A DNA stretch of 64,000 bases from an uncultured Pelagibacteraceae bacterium (GCA_902592375.1 CACJEG010000001.1:124001-188000); one strand, 5' to 3'. Positions 38,166 to 49,216 are shown, numbered from the stretch's first letter. The notes: a model not told the origin generated them from the letters alone. Program-made: numbers and translations.

Positions 38166-38729
38166 TTACCAAGAAGAGTTTGGACCTTTTAGGAATTCTA
38201 ATTCTTCTTCAGTAGACTCTCTTCCTAAAATTTCATTTCTATGAGGATATCTATGAAATTGTCTGATTGCTTTTGTGTGATCTTGCCAAAATTTTTTTAT
38301 TTCATTGTATCCTTCGTGCTCTCTTAAATATTTATTTAATAAGTAATATGCCATTTCATGATCACTGATTTCCTCACTATGAATTAAAGGTAACAACATA
38401 AAAAATCTTTGATTTACATTCATGGCTTCTAAATAACCTGAGTAAACTGCGTCGTTTACAATTAATCTAGTTTTTTGATCTTTAGAAAAAGCTTTTTTAT
38501 CATTTCTAAACATATTTCTTGAAAACTGATCAAATAAAATAACTAATGCTAGACAACTCATGGGATTATCTTGCCAATCATCATATTCATTTTGACATGC
38601 AAGTTCATAATCTTTTAAAAAATTATCTTTAATTTTTTCATCAAACTTTTCATCTTTTTTAAAACGCATTTCGGAAGGAGTTTCTTTAAACCAGAAATCT
38701 AAAATTACTTGTGCTCTTTCTGGAATCAT
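38166..38729 (-). CDS. DUF924 family protein
   Basis: ILDFWFKE; LVILFDQFSRNMFR; FFMLLPLIHSE; FHRYPHRNEILGRESTEEE. Confidence 0.88.
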   Translation of the reverse strand: MIPERAQVILDFWFKETPSEMRFKKDEKFDEKIKDNFLKDYELACQNEYDDWQDNPMSCLALVILFDQFSRNMFRNDKKAFSKDQKTRLIVNDAVYSGYLEAMNVNQRFFMLLPLIHSEEISDHEMAYYLLNKYLREHEGYNEIKKFWQDHTKAIRQFHRYPHRNEILGRESTEEELEFLKGPNSSW

Positions 38730-39532
38730 TTAGCTACTGGCTTTAATAATTTTAAAACTTTTTGATGATTTTGTTTATTATTAGAAGCAAGTATATTTCC
38801 ACCCAACACAGGGTTTTTATTATCCCATGTAGTTATTATTGCTCCTGCTGCTCTAACAATTGGTATCAATGGGTGAATATCCCATATTTTATTAGCACAC
38901 TGGGCAACTATTTCAATTCTACCCTCTGCCAATTGACAATATGTCAAAGCATCAAAACAAGGAAATTGCATCCGTTTTATAAATTTTTTAATTTTTAATT
39001 GTTGTTTTAAAGATAAGTGATGATGAAAGGCAGCTGCTAATTTTGCGTTTGCAAAATTTATCTTTGTATTAATTTTTAATTTTTTTTTTTTATTATTCTC
39101 AAAAACATATGCTGAATTTTTGTTTAAGTTTAAATAATATTTCTTCATTTTTGGAAAATTAGCTAGTCCTAAAACAGGCTCTCCATTGTAATTTAATGAA
39201 ATGAGATTGCTCCAACTAGTATTACCTACAACATATGATCTAGTTCCATCAATTGGGTCTATCACCCAAGAAAATTCACTTTTAGTATTTTTATAACCAT
39301 ATTCCTCTCCTATAATTTGGTGATTTGGGAATTTTTTTGAAATTTTAGATCTTATGAATTTTTCAAATGCTTTGTCAGATGTTGTTACAGGATCGTAACC
39401 TTTGCCTTTCATCTTATTGGTTATCTTAAATGGCTTATCTAACTTAGCATAATAAAACTTAGTTAAATCTTTAGCAAGTTGATTTAAAAAGCTCGCATAT
39501 ATTGGATATTTTTTTATATCAAATTCTTTCAC
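38726..39532 (-). CDS. Inositol monophosphatase family protein (histidinol-phosphatase-like)
   Basis: IIGEEYG; SWVIDPIDGTRSYV; KIWDIHPLIPIVRAAGAIITTWD. Confidence 0.87.
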   Translation of the reverse strand: MKEFDIKKYPIYASFLNQLAKDLTKFYYAKLDKPFKITNKMKGKGYDPVTTSDKAFEKFIRSKISKKFPNHQIIGEEYGYKNTKSEFSWVIDPIDGTRSYVVGNTSWSNLISLNYNGEPVLGLANFPKMKKYYLNLNKNSAYVFENNKKKKLKINTKINFANAKLAAAFHHHLSLKQQLKIKKFIKRMQFPCFDALTYCQLAEGRIEIVAQCANKIWDIHPLIPIVRAAGAIITTWDNKNPVLGGNILASNNKQNHQKVLKLLKPVAK

Positions 39533-39599
39533 AATGAACTCTTACTATTTAATTTATGTTGATTAAAGTTAAATTTTAAATAATCCTTAACTTACTATT

Positions 39600-40703
39600 A
39601 TGAAAATCGAGCTAGTTGAAAATAAGGTTTATTTTAATAATGGGTCTGAAAAAAAAGAAATTCACCCATTCTGGTTAAGAGAAAGAGTTAATGGTGAGGA
39701 GTATTTAGATAAAGGAACTCAGCAAAGACTTTTTGATCCTACCTTTTTAAGTAATGATGTTTCAATAAATAAAGTAAAGCTTAATGAAAAATACTTAGAG
39801 GTTGATTTTACTGATGGTGTTAATTCAAAATTAGAAATTGATAAAATTACTTCTGAATTTTCAAAAGAAGATATTGTAATAAAATCTATTGTAAAAACCA
39901 AATGGGACTCCTCTTTAAAAAATATAAAAAATTTTGAATACCAAGAAAATTTTTACGAAAGTAAAGAGATGTACGATTTACTTGTTTCATTTTACAAATA
40001 TGGTTTTGTAATAATTAAAAATATTCCAACATCTAAAAATTATATTGTGAAATTTGCTAATTCTATAGGCAGTGTCCGAAGAACAAATTTTGGTGAATAT
40101 TTTAATGTTAAATCTAAACCTGATCCAAACGATCTTGCTTATACTTCATTGGCATTAGCACCTCATACTGACAATCCTTATAGAAATCCTGTTCCATGTA
40201 TTCAAATTTTGCATTGTATAGAAAGTAAAGTTTCAGGAGGATTATCGACTTTAGTAGATGGTTATACAGTTACTGAAGATTTAAAAAATCAATATCCAGA
40301 ATATTATAAAATTTTAACTGAAGTAAAAGTTAGATTTAGATTCATAGATAAAGAAGTAATTTTAGAAACTATTTCTCCTTTGATTGAACTAAATGAAGAT
40401 AAGAGTTTCAAGCAGGTAAGATTTAGTCCTAGATTAGACTATGTTCCAATTTTAGAAAAAGAAAAATTAGATCTTTACTACCAAGCAAGGAAAAAAATAT
40501 CTGAAATGTATAATTCAGATAAGTATAGAATTGAATTTAAACTTGAGCCAAAAGACTTAATGATGATGGATAATCATAGACTGCTCCATGGAAGAACGGC
40601 TTATGAGACAAAAGAGGGTGAAAGATTTTTACAAGGTTGTTATATTGATTACGATAGTACTGAGGGAAAACTTAGACACTTAAAAAGAAAGTTTAATCTT
40701 TAA
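39600..40703 (+). CDS. TauD/TfdA-type dioxygenase, gamma-butyrobetaine dioxygenase-like
   Basis: HPFWLRERV N-terminal domain; APHTDNPYRNPVPCIQILHC (HxD); MMDNHRLLHGRTAY. Confidence 0.85.
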   Translation: MKIELVENKVYFNNGSEKKEIHPFWLRERVNGEEYLDKGTQQRLFDPTFLSNDVSINKVKLNEKYLEVDFTDGVNSKLEIDKITSEFSKEDIVIKSIVKTKWDSSLKNIKNFEYQENFYESKEMYDLLVSFYKYGFVIIKNIPTSKNYIVKFANSIGSVRRTNFGEYFNVKSKPDPNDLAYTSLALAPHTDNPYRNPVPCIQILHCIESKVSGGLSTLVDGYTVTEDLKNQYPEYYKILTEVKVRFRFIDKEVILETISPLIELNEDKSFKQVRFSPRLDYVPILEKEKLDLYYQARKKISEMYNSDKYRIEFKLEPKDLMMMDNHRLLHGRTAYETKEGERFLQGCYIDYDSTEGKLRHLKRKFNL

Positions 40704-41280
40704 ACAAATTTTCTATTTGCGCTTCAGCCTCTTTGATAGATTTTTCATAATCTAGTGCCATTTGATCTGCACTAATTATATCTACTTTTTCTATACCAAA
40801 AAAGTTAAGAATAAATTTTAACCAAGGAGTTAAAAAATCTTCTGAACTATTTAGTTTTGTTCCTCCAGAAGTAATAACTAGATATGCATGTTTATTTTTT
40901 AATAACCCTTCTCTTCTTCCATTTGGTTTAAATCTAAAAGTTTCACCTATACGAGCAGCTAAATCCGACCAAGCTTTAAGAGTCGCTGGTGGTCCATAAT
41001 TATAAATTGGAGCTGAAATTATAATGACATCACTCTCTTTTAATTCTTTTACAAGTTTGTCAGAGAGCTCAAACATTTTTTTATGTTCTTCTGTTTGGTC
41101 TTTTTCATCAATATTCATTCCAGATTCTGTAAGCCCACTTACAAAAAGCATCTCATCATCTAAATCTCTGTAAATTACTTCATCTTCTGGTTTTTTAATT
41201 TTATCTAAAAGTTTTTTTGCTAAAGCTCTTGAGGTAGAGCCTTTTTTTCTAGCACTGGAGTCTATTTGATAAATCTTCAT
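40693..41280 (-). CDS. FMN-dependent NADH-azoreductase/flavodoxin-fold oxidoreductase
   Basis: DSSARKKGSTSRALAKKLLDKI; IIISAPIYNYGPPATLKAWSDLAARIGETFRF. Confidence 0.87.
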   Translation of the reverse strand: MKIYQIDSSARKKGSTSRALAKKLLDKIKKPEDEVIYRDLDDEMLFVSGLTESGMNIDEKDQTEEHKKMFELSDKLVKELKESDVIIISAPIYNYGPPATLKAWSDLAARIGETFRFKPNGRREGLLKNKHAYLVITSGGTKLNSSEDFLTPWLKFILNFFGIEKVDIISADQMALDYEKSIKEAEAQIENLFKD

Positions 41281-41289
41281 TAATACTTT

Positions 41290-41997
41290 TTATCCGAATT
41301 TTTGCATAAATGGAAAGATTTCAATGATATAAAAACCAATAGCTTGTAATTGATTAGTTAAAATTAAAATACCTGTAACTAAAAGAGTTATTCCACCAAT
41401 TTTTGAAATTAAATTTATGTTTTTCTTAAAATTTTTAGAAAATAACAAAAATCTTTGAATCAAGTATCCAGACAAAACAAAAGGAATAGCAAGACCTAAT
41501 GAATAAGAAATTAACAAGATTACTGCTCTTGATAAAGTTTCTTCAATAGATGCTAAAGCTAAAATTGAACCTAAAATTGGACCAATACATGGTGTCCAGC
41601 CAAAACCAAAAGCAACACCAATCACATATGGAAAAAGAATATTTCTTGATTCTTTTGCATCAAATCTTTTTTCAAAATTTAAATATGGAATATTAATAAT
41701 TCCAATTAATTGAAGAGAAAAAATTATAATAATTATTCCGGCTGAAATTCTTAACACTTCTGAATTTTGTAATAGCGCCTGTCCCAAAAAAGATGCAGAT
41801 GCACCTAAAAGAACAAATACAGTTGAGAACCCTAAACAAAATAAAATTAATGGAAAAAAATTGATTTTTTTTTGATTTAAAATTTCTTGTAAAGATTGGC
41901 CTGAGATATAAGAAATATATCCAGGTATTAAAGGTAAAACACATGGAGACAAAAAGCTTATAAGTCCTGCCCCAAAAGCAATTAAGTATTCAAACAT
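41290..41997 (-). CDS. ccdA: Cytochrome c biogenesis protein CcdA-like
   Basis: GAGLISFLSPCVLPLIPGYISYISG; FAFGWTPCIGPILGSIL-type motif (FGFGWTPCIGPILGS). Confidence 0.9.
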   Translation of the reverse strand: MFEYLIAFGAGLISFLSPCVLPLIPGYISYISGQSLQEILNQKKINFFPLILFCLGFSTVFVLLGASASFLGQALLQNSEVLRISAGIIIIIFSLQLIGIINIPYLNFEKRFDAKESRNILFPYVIGVAFGFGWTPCIGPILGSILALASIEETLSRAVILLISYSLGLAIPFVLSGYLIQRFLLFSKNFKKNINLISKIGGITLLVTGILILTNQLQAIGFYIIEIFPFMQKFG

Positions 41998-44685
41998 CTA
42001 TCCAGTATTCTTCATTGCTGCAGAAATACCTGCAATCGATGTCATTAAAGCATCTTCAAGAAATTTCTTATCTAAATTTTTATATTTTTTATTTGTTAAT
42101 TTATTCATTACATTTGCCTGAAGTATGTTTAACATTTCTGTATAATTACTTCTTATAAATAAAGCTTTTCTAAATTCTTTTCTCTCTTTTACCACTTCTT
42201 TGGGGGTAATTTTATTGTGCAATTTGACCAATGCCTCAAATTGAAATCTTAATTTTTTACCAATTCTTTTTAATGATGCGTCGGCTAAATTATTTTCATA
42301 AATAACTGATATTTCTGGATCCACCTTGGAAATTACCATATCTAAAATATCCATCGTTGATACAAAGTATGGCCAGTTTCGTTCCATGTCAGTCATTGTT
42401 CTTTTAAACTTTTTAATTGATCCGTACCTCAATGCTTCGGTTGTACCAAGCCAAGCGGGTAACATTAATCTAATTTGTGTCCAAGCAAATACCCAAGGGA
42501 TAGCTCTTAAACTTTGAATATTATCAACATTCTTTCTTTTGGTTGGTCTTGATCCAATTGCAAGTTTTCCTAGTGATTTATGTGGCGTAACTGTTTTGAA
42601 GTAACGAATAAAATCCTCGCTTTGATTTAAATATTTTCTATATGAAGATGTAGAAATTTCTGACATTTTTTGAATTAATTCACGCCATTTACTTTTTGAT
42701 CTTGGTGGAGGATTTAAAGAAGCATCCATTACAGAACCGATATAGCTACAAAGGTTATATTCAGCTAAAGGTTTGTATCCATACTTTTGTTGAATCACCT
42801 CACCTTGATCAGTAATTCTTATTTTACCATTAACTGTTCCTGAAGGTTGTGATTTTAAAGTAGCTTGAATAGGTCCGCCTCCTCTTCCTGGAGATCCACC
42901 TCTACCATGAAAGAAAACAAGATCTATTTTATATTTTTTAGCTAAACTTCTAAGTTCCTCTTGAAGTTTATATTGATGCCAACTTGCAGATAATTTTCCA
43001 GCATCTTTACTGGAGTCTGAATATCCAATCATCACTTCCTGTTTCGACTTAATCATTTTTCTATACCATGAAAGTTTGAACAAGTTTGTCATAACACTGT
43101 TAGCATTTTTTAAATCATCCAAAGTTTCAAAAAGTGGCACGACTCTTAATAGATTTTTGTTTTGTGCCTGCATTTGTAAAAAATAAACAGATAAAATATC
43201 AGATGCTGTTGAGGTCATTGATATTACATATGCACCTAGGCACTCAATTGGTGTTTTCGCTAACTGTTTGAAAGTATTCAAAACTTCTTTATTTTCTTTA
43301 TCTTTTATTTTTATTTTATCTACAAAATATTTTTTTTCTTTTATATATTTATTTAATAATTTTACTTTTTCTATTTCAGTTAAAGAAGAATATTTTATAT
43401 TTTTTTTTTTAAAAATTTCGTTTAAAAGTTTTTCATGTCTATCTGCCTCTTGTCTTATATCTAATCTTGCTAAATTAATTCCAAAGCACCTGACTCTTCT
43501 CATTAAATCTAATAGGTCTGCATTTGCAATATACTCTCCTCGGTTTGCTTTTAATGATTTTCTTACTTCTCTTAATGGAAGAGTTATTTCATTTTTATTT
43601 TGAATTAATTTTTTTTCATCTAAATGTGCATTGTTATTTAAATGATTTTCAATTAATTGATGGGTTAGTCTTACCTTATCCCTAATTGGTCTCAAATAAA
43701 CTCTATAAGGTTCATAGCTATTTCCTGTTGCTCTTTTAATTTTTGTAGAGCATTCTTCCATTGATAAATCTTGTATCAATTTAGTCAGTTCTTTCTCATA
43801 TAATTTTGCAGCTTGCCATCTAGAAAATAAAATTACCTTCTTTGTAACTTCAGCTGTTACATTAGGATTTCCATCTCTATCTCCACCCATCCATGATCCA
43901 AATTGAATTGGATTAAAATCACGAGGTAAATCTTTCTTTAAATTTTTTCTGAATATGTCGTTAAGTCTTTTATAAACTTTAGGAATGGTGTCCCATAGAC
44001 TATCTTCGATAACAGCTAAACCCCACCTCGCTTCATCTAATGGAGATGGTTTGGTCCTTTTAAGTTCATCTGTTTTCCATATTATTGCAATTTCCGAGTA
44101 AAGCTTTCTATCTAATTCTATAATCTTGGACGGATATTTTTTATAAAGATGTCTTTGCTCCATAATTTGAATTAAATTGGCATATTTTTGAATTAAAGTT
44201 CTTCTTTTTACTTCAGTAGGATGAGCGGTAAGCACAATGCCTATATCAAGTTTTGTGGCTTGTTCATAAATTTTTTTATCCGAAATTTTTTTATTTTTAA
44301 ATAAACTTTCTATTATATCTTCAATGAAAAGATTTTGATTTTTACTTTTAAAATATGGATTTTCAAATTCATTTAACTTTCTAGATGCATCTAATGACTC
44401 AGCTAAATTCATTAAATTTAAAATATGTGAAAATGCTCTTGTTAATTTAAATGTATTTTTAGGAGAAAGTTTTTTTACTTCTTTCGAAATTTTTGAAAAA
44501 ATTTTACTTTTATTTTTATCTGATAAAGTATTTTTTGATAATAATCTAAATTTTTCAACAATTTCAAAAAAAGCTGAACCTTCCTGATCTTTAATTACTC
44601 TTCCAAGAAAAGTTCCTAATAATCTAATATCTTCTCTTAAAAGCTTTGTTGGTATTCGCTCATAGTAAAGATCTCTTTTCTTCAT
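41998..44685 (-). CDS. ppc: Phosphoenolpyruvate carboxylase
   Basis: VLTAHPTEVKRRT; FGSWMGGDRDGNPNVT; MIGYSDSSKDAG; FFHGRGGSPGRGGGP; stops ISAAMKNTG. Confidence 0.97.
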   Translation of the reverse strand: MKKRDLYYERIPTKLLREDIRLLGTFLGRVIKDQEGSAFFEIVEKFRLLSKNTLSDKNKSKIFSKISKEVKKLSPKNTFKLTRAFSHILNLMNLAESLDASRKLNEFENPYFKSKNQNLFIEDIIESLFKNKKISDKKIYEQATKLDIGIVLTAHPTEVKRRTLIQKYANLIQIMEQRHLYKKYPSKIIELDRKLYSEIAIIWKTDELKRTKPSPLDEARWGLAVIEDSLWDTIPKVYKRLNDIFRKNLKKDLPRDFNPIQFGSWMGGDRDGNPNVTAEVTKKVILFSRWQAAKLYEKELTKLIQDLSMEECSTKIKRATGNSYEPYRVYLRPIRDKVRLTHQLIENHLNNNAHLDEKKLIQNKNEITLPLREVRKSLKANRGEYIANADLLDLMRRVRCFGINLARLDIRQEADRHEKLLNEIFKKKNIKYSSLTEIEKVKLLNKYIKEKKYFVDKIKIKDKENKEVLNTFKQLAKTPIECLGAYVISMTSTASDILSVYFLQMQAQNKNLLRVVPLFETLDDLKNANSVMTNLFKLSWYRKMIKSKQEVMIGYSDSSKDAGKLSASWHQYKLQEELRSLAKKYKIDLVFFHGRGGSPGRGGGPIQATLKSQPSGTVNGKIRITDQGEVIQQKYGYKPLAEYNLCSYIGSVMDASLNPPPRSKSKWRELIQKMSEISTSSYRKYLNQSEDFIRYFKTVTPHKSLGKLAIGSRPTKRKNVDNIQSLRAIPWVFAWTQIRLMLPAWLGTTEALRYGSIKKFKRTMTDMERNWPYFVSTMDILDMVISKVDPEISVIYENNLADASLKRIGKKLRFQFEALVKLHNKITPKEVVKERKEFRKALFIRSNYTEMLNILQANVMNKLTNKKYKNLDKKFLEDALMTSIAGISAAMKNTG

Positions 44686-45571
44686 TACTTATAATAAATT
44701 TTTTTTGTAAAACTCCTCTTGCATTTGTTTTTACACTAAAAAAGAAACCTGAATATCTATATTTTCGCAGATCTGCTTTGCTCATCCCTTTTGTAGCTGT
44801 TGAAACATATAGTTCTTTAGTATTTTTACCTCCAAATGCACAATTAGTTATATTTTTTGCAGGAAACTGAATTCGGTGAATTAATTTTGCTTTTTCATTA
44901 AAAACAGAAATACAAGCGCCATGGAAATGAGCTACCCATAAATTTTTATTTTTATCTAAAGTCATTCCATCTGGTGCACCATCTTTGATTGAGAATTTTT
45001 TAAATATTTTTTTACTAATAATTTTATTATTTTTGTTTATTTTGATTTTATAAATATTTTTTTTTGCGCTGTCGGTGTGATAAAAATTATACTGATCAAT
45101 AAACGCTGGTCCATTAGTAATTCTATAATTTTTATCAACTTTTATTAATTTAAAATTTTTGTCTAGCTTATATAAAGAACCTTTTTCAATTTTTCTTTCC
45201 AAGTTGTCCATGGTGCCAAACCAAAGATTTCCAGCAGAATCTGTTTTACCATCATTAATTCTATTTAGTTTCAAGTTTGGTTCTATCTTTATTGATTTTA
45301 AAATTTTTTTTGATTTTAAATTTTGAACTCTTAATTCTCCCTGGAGACCTAAAACAAAAATATAATCTTTGATATGAGCGATAAAACCAATTTCTTTATT
45401 TACTTTAAAAATTTTCTTTTTTTTACTTTTAATATTGAAAGAATAAATTTTCTTTTTTTTAATATCTACAAAATAAATTGAGTTATGTTCATTAACCCAT
45501 AACGTTCCTTCACCTAAAGTACATCTTAATTTCCAAAGAGGTTTTGGTTCTGATGTTTTTATTTTATTCAT
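44660..45571 (-). CDS. SMP-30/gluconolactonase family lactonase
   Basis: CTLGEGTLWVNEHNSIYFVDIKKKKI; NDGKTDSAGNLWFGTMD; DGMTLDKNKNLWVAHFHGACISVF. Confidence 0.88.
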   Translation of the reverse strand: MNKIKTSEPKPLWKLRCTLGEGTLWVNEHNSIYFVDIKKKKIYSFNIKSKKKKIFKVNKEIGFIAHIKDYIFVLGLQGELRVQNLKSKKILKSIKIEPNLKLNRINDGKTDSAGNLWFGTMDNLERKIEKGSLYKLDKNFKLIKVDKNYRITNGPAFIDQYNFYHTDSAKKNIYKIKINKNNKIISKKIFKKFSIKDGAPDGMTLDKNKNLWVAHFHGACISVFNEKAKLIHRIQFPAKNITNCAFGGKNTKELYVSTATKGMSKADLRKYRYSGFFFSVKTNARGVLQKKFIISNEEKRSLL

Positions 45572-46736
45572 TTACCGCAAACTCTTTAATAAAATCTTCA
45601 TTTGGGTTTATGCCAATACCTATATTGTCTGTTACTGATGCATAACCGTTATTGTTTTTAACTTGGTCTAAAATTGAAAATTCTTCATTTGGTAAATCTG
45701 TGATAAAAATATTTTTTTCTGTTGTGTCAAACTCAAGCATTGATTTTGATGGAAATAATCCACCTGGCATATCTGGTTGTGCTGTCAACAAATGAAGGTT
45801 AACCGCAATACTAACTGCAGAACCCCATACATGATTAATTACTGGTATAAAATTTGCTTGCGCTAATGCTGTAACTTTTAAATACTCTGTAATTCCGCCA
45901 AGTCCACAAACCTCTGGTTGAGCTATATCAATACATTTATTTGATATTAATTTATTCCAGCCATATTTGGTAAATTCAGCTTCTCCTCCTGCAATGCTAG
46001 TAGAGATTTTTTGTTTTAATTCTCTGTAACCCTCATAATCTTCAGGAGCCACAGGTTCTTCAAACCAATAAATATCTAGTTCATCTAAACCTTTTCCAAA
46101 ATAAAGAGCATCTTTCAAATTATAAGCGTGGTTGGCATCAACCATTAATTTAAAATCTTTTCCAACAGAGTCTCTTACAGCTTGAACTAACTTTAAATCT
46201 TCTTTTGGACCTAATCCAACTTTCATTTTCATGGCTTTAAAATTTTTTGATTTTATTTGCTTAGACTCTTCTTTGAACAAGGCGATCAATTCATCAACTG
46301 ATTTTTTTTGTAACATCATTCCATATCCATACACTGGAACTTCATTATTACATTTGCCACCGACAAGTTGATAAAGAGGAGTATTTGTCTTCTTTCCAAG
46401 AATATCCCATAAAGCAATATCCACTCCTGATAATGCTTGAATTGGCATACCCTTTTGACCGCTATCTCTTAAAAGATTGTATACTTTTTGCCAGATATGT
46501 TCTTTATTTAATGGATCTTCTCCAATTACTAAAGGCTGTATAACCTTTTCAACAATAAACTTATTCGCTAAAGCTATATTTCCAGGACCAAAACATTCAC
46601 CCCAACCTGTTATTCCTTCATCTGTTTGAACTTCAACAATATGAGCTGTACGATGTTTATAATACTGTTGTGAGTAACCAAGTTCATTTTCTAACTCATA
46701 TCTAAGTACATGACTTTTAATAGAAGTTATTTTCAC
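45564..46736 (-). CDS. Mandelate racemase/muconate lactonizing (enolase superfamily) sugar-acid dehydratase
   Basis: VEVQTDEGITGWGECFGPGN; KMKVGLGPKEDLKLVQAVR; MVDANHAYN; GGEAEFTKYGW. Confidence 0.9.
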   Translation of the reverse strand: MKITSIKSHVLRYELENELGYSQQYYKHRTAHIVEVQTDEGITGWGECFGPGNIALANKFIVEKVIQPLVIGEDPLNKEHIWQKVYNLLRDSGQKGMPIQALSGVDIALWDILGKKTNTPLYQLVGGKCNNEVPVYGYGMMLQKKSVDELIALFKEESKQIKSKNFKAMKMKVGLGPKEDLKLVQAVRDSVGKDFKLMVDANHAYNLKDALYFGKGLDELDIYWFEEPVAPEDYEGYRELKQKISTSIAGGEAEFTKYGWNKLISNKCIDIAQPEVCGLGGITEYLKVTALAQANFIPVINHVWGSAVSIAVNLHLLTAQPDMPGGLFPSKSMLEFDTTEKNIFITDLPNEEFSILDQVKNNNGYASVTDNIGIGINPNEDFIKEFAVNE

Positions 46737-46742
46737 AATTAA

Positions 46743-47585
46743 TTATAAAGCAACTACCTTCGAGTTTTGCTCTCCTAAGTTTTCTATTGATAATTTCATT
46801 GTATCACCGGCTTTTAAGAATTGTTGAGGCTTCATTCCCATTCCAACACCTGGAGGTGTTCCAGTTGTAATTATATCACCAGCTTGAAGAGACATAAATT
46901 TACTTAAATAAGATACAATTATATCAACATTGAATATCATTGTGCTTGTGTTACCTGTTTGCATTCTTGTACCATTAACATCTAAACTCATTTTTAAATT
47001 ATTAACATCTGCAATTTCATCTTTTGTAACCAAGTAGGGCCCAATTGGTCCGTAAGTATCATGAGATTTTCCTTTAACCCATTGACCCATTTTTTCAATT
47101 TGCCATTCTCTTTCACTAATATCATTTACTAAACAATAACCTAAAATATGATCTTGAGCTTGGCTTTCAGAAATATGTTTTGTTTCTTTTCCTATAACGA
47201 TTCCTAATTCAACTTCCCAATCAAGTTTTTTTGATCCTGAAACTATTTCGATATCATCGTTTGGTCCATTAATTGAACTTGTAGCTTTCATAAAAGTAAT
47301 TGGTTCAGATGGAACCTCTGCACCTGTTTCAGCTGCGTGATCAGAATAATTTAATCCAATTGCAACAAATTTACCTGGCTTAGTAATACAAGATCCTATT
47401 CGATCACTTGCAGATAATTCTGGTAAAGAAGATAAATCAGCACTTTGTAATTTGGAAATAGTCTCAAAATTTAAATGATCAGGATTTAAATCTTTAACAT
47501 GAGAACTAATATCTCTAATTTTACCGTCTTTATCTAAAACACCTGGTTTTTCGTTTCCTTTATTTCCTACTCTTAATAATTTCAT
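46743..47585 (-). CDS. Fumarylacetoacetate hydrolase family protein
   Basis: FVAIGLNYSDHAAETGAEVPSEPITFMKATSSINGPND; DWEVELGIVIGKET; GDIITTGTPPGVGMG. Confidence 0.92.
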   Translation of the reverse strand: MKLLRVGNKGNEKPGVLDKDGKIRDISSHVKDLNPDHLNFETISKLQSADLSSLPELSASDRIGSCITKPGKFVAIGLNYSDHAAETGAEVPSEPITFMKATSSINGPNDDIEIVSGSKKLDWEVELGIVIGKETKHISESQAQDHILGYCLVNDISEREWQIEKMGQWVKGKSHDTYGPIGPYLVTKDEIADVNNLKMSLDVNGTRMQTGNTSTMIFNVDIIVSYLSKFMSLQAGDIITTGTPPGVGMGMKPQQFLKAGDTMKLSIENLGEQNSKVVAL

Positions 47586-47606
47586 ATTTATCCTTTTGTT
47601 ATTTAA

Positions 47607-48350
47607 TTATATTGAAATTCCACCATCAACATGAATAGTACTTCCTGTTGTAAATGTTGCATCATCGCTAGCTAAATAAACAGCCACAGCTGCTATTTCT
47701 TCTGCTGTACCTAATCTCCCCATAGGTTGTCTTGCTATAAAATCTTTTTTTGCTTGAACAGGATCTGGACTTTGATTTACCCTATCTTGCCAAGAAGGTG
47801 AATAAACTGTGCCTGGGGCAATTGAATTACATCTAATATTTTTTTTAACAAAATCTGCTGCAATCGCTTTTGTTAAACCAATCACTGCGCCCTTTGTTGT
47901 TCCATAAACAAATCTATTTGGAAAACCTTTAAAGCTAGATGCACATGAAGATATATTAATAATACTTCCACCATTTTGTTTGATCATTAAAGGTAAAATA
48001 GCTTTACACATAAAGTACATCGACTTGACGTTTACATTAGAAGAAAAATCCCAATCTTTTTCATCACATTCCAATATTGTTCCATGGTGAACAAATCCAA
48101 CTGCATTAAATAAAACATCAACTCTATCTAAAGTTTCAGTAAATTCTAAAATTGCATTGTTGTCTGTTGAGTCTAACTTTTGCACTTTAATCTCAGGATA
48201 TTCTTTATTTAAATCAGCTAAAGTTTTATCATTTAAATCAGTGGCAGTTACATGAGCACCTTCTTTTTGAAATGCTATTGCTGTTGCTTTTCCAATCCCT
48301 TGGCCTGCTGCTGTTACGAGAATTTTTTTACCTTCTAATCTTCCACTCAT
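47607..48350 (-). CDS. SDR-family dehydrogenase (2-keto-3-deoxy-fuconate dehydrogenase-like)
   Basis: ILVTAAGQGIGKATAIAF; SSCASSFKGFPNRFVYGTTKGAVIGLTKAIA; GGISI C-terminus. Confidence 0.9.
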   Translation of the reverse strand: MSGRLEGKKILVTAAGQGIGKATAIAFQKEGAHVTATDLNDKTLADLNKEYPEIKVQKLDSTDNNAILEFTETLDRVDVLFNAVGFVHHGTILECDEKDWDFSSNVNVKSMYFMCKAILPLMIKQNGGSIINISSCASSFKGFPNRFVYGTTKGAVIGLTKAIAADFVKKNIRCNSIAPGTVYSPSWQDRVNQSPDPVQAKKDFIARQPMGRLGTAEEIAAVAVYLASDDATFTTGSTIHVDGGISI

Positions 48351-49216
48351 TTTTTATTTATCCTTTCGATTTCATTATAAAGTGAACTATGATCAGTGTT
48401 TCCATGACCATTATCGACTAAGGTTTTATACATTTCTTTCACCAAATTTGAAATAGGTAAATGTGTATTATATGAATTTGCACACTCTAAAATGTTATTC
48501 ATATCTTTTAAATGGGTAAAAGTTTTACCTTTTGGAGTAAAATCTTTATCTATCATTCTTTTTCCATGTGTTTGTAAAATTTTACTGTCTGCCCAACCTC
48601 CAGAAAGAGCTTTAATTAATTTTACTGGGTCAGCTCCAGCTTTTTCACATAAAGTTATTGCCTCCGCAACTGCTCCTATTGTAACTCCTACTACAATTTG
48701 ATTTGCTAACTTTGAAACTTGTCCACTACCAATTGGTCCAACTAAAGTTGGATTTCCCATAGCTTTTAAAATATTTATAGAGTTATCAAAGACACTTTGC
48801 TCTCCTCCAACCATTATAGCTAATGACGCTTCCTCTGCTCCAATTGTTCCTCCTGAAACCGGTGCATCTAAATAATTTACATTTTTTGATTTTAGACTGT
48901 TCCCATATTTTGTTGCTGTCGTTGGTTTAACTGAACTCATATCAATAACAGTTGATCCAGATTTTAAATTTTCTAATAATTCTGAATTACTCATTATTGC
49001 ATCAACAGCGCTATCATCTGTTAACATTGTAATAATAAAGTCATTATCTTTAACAACTTCACCTAATGTTTTTGATATTTCAGCGCCAAACTCTTTCAAA
49101 GGTTCTGCTTTATTAATTGAACGATTGAATACTTTTAGTTTAAAATCTGATTTTAATAAATTTTTAGCCATTGGCAGGCCCATAAGACCTGTTCCAATAA
49201 AGCCTATTTTCATCAT
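48347..49216 (-). CDS. NAD(P)-dependent beta-hydroxyacid dehydrogenase family
   Basis: IGFIGTGLMGLPMAKNLLKS; YLDAPVSGGTIGAEEASLAIMVGG; GSGQVSKLANQIVVG. Confidence 0.9.
   Translation of the reverse strand: MMKIGFIGTGLMGLPMAKNLLKSDFKLKVFNRSINKAEPLKEFGAEISKTLGEVVKDNDFIITMLTDDSAVDAIMSNSELLENLKSGSTVIDMSSVKPTTATKYGNSLKSKNVNYLDAPVSGGTIGAEEASLAIMVGGEQSVFDNSINILKAMGNPTLVGPIGSGQVSKLANQIVVGVTIGAVAEAITLCEKAGADPVKLIKALSGGWADSKILQTHGKRMIDKDFTPKGKTFTHLKDMNNILECANSYNTHLPISNLVKEMYKTLVDNGHGNTDHSSLYNEIERINKK

Noticed and set aside
44646-44870. 74-aa plus ORF over the ppc/SMP-30 junction
   Set aside because: Antisense to two strong genes; no initiation signal or motifs.
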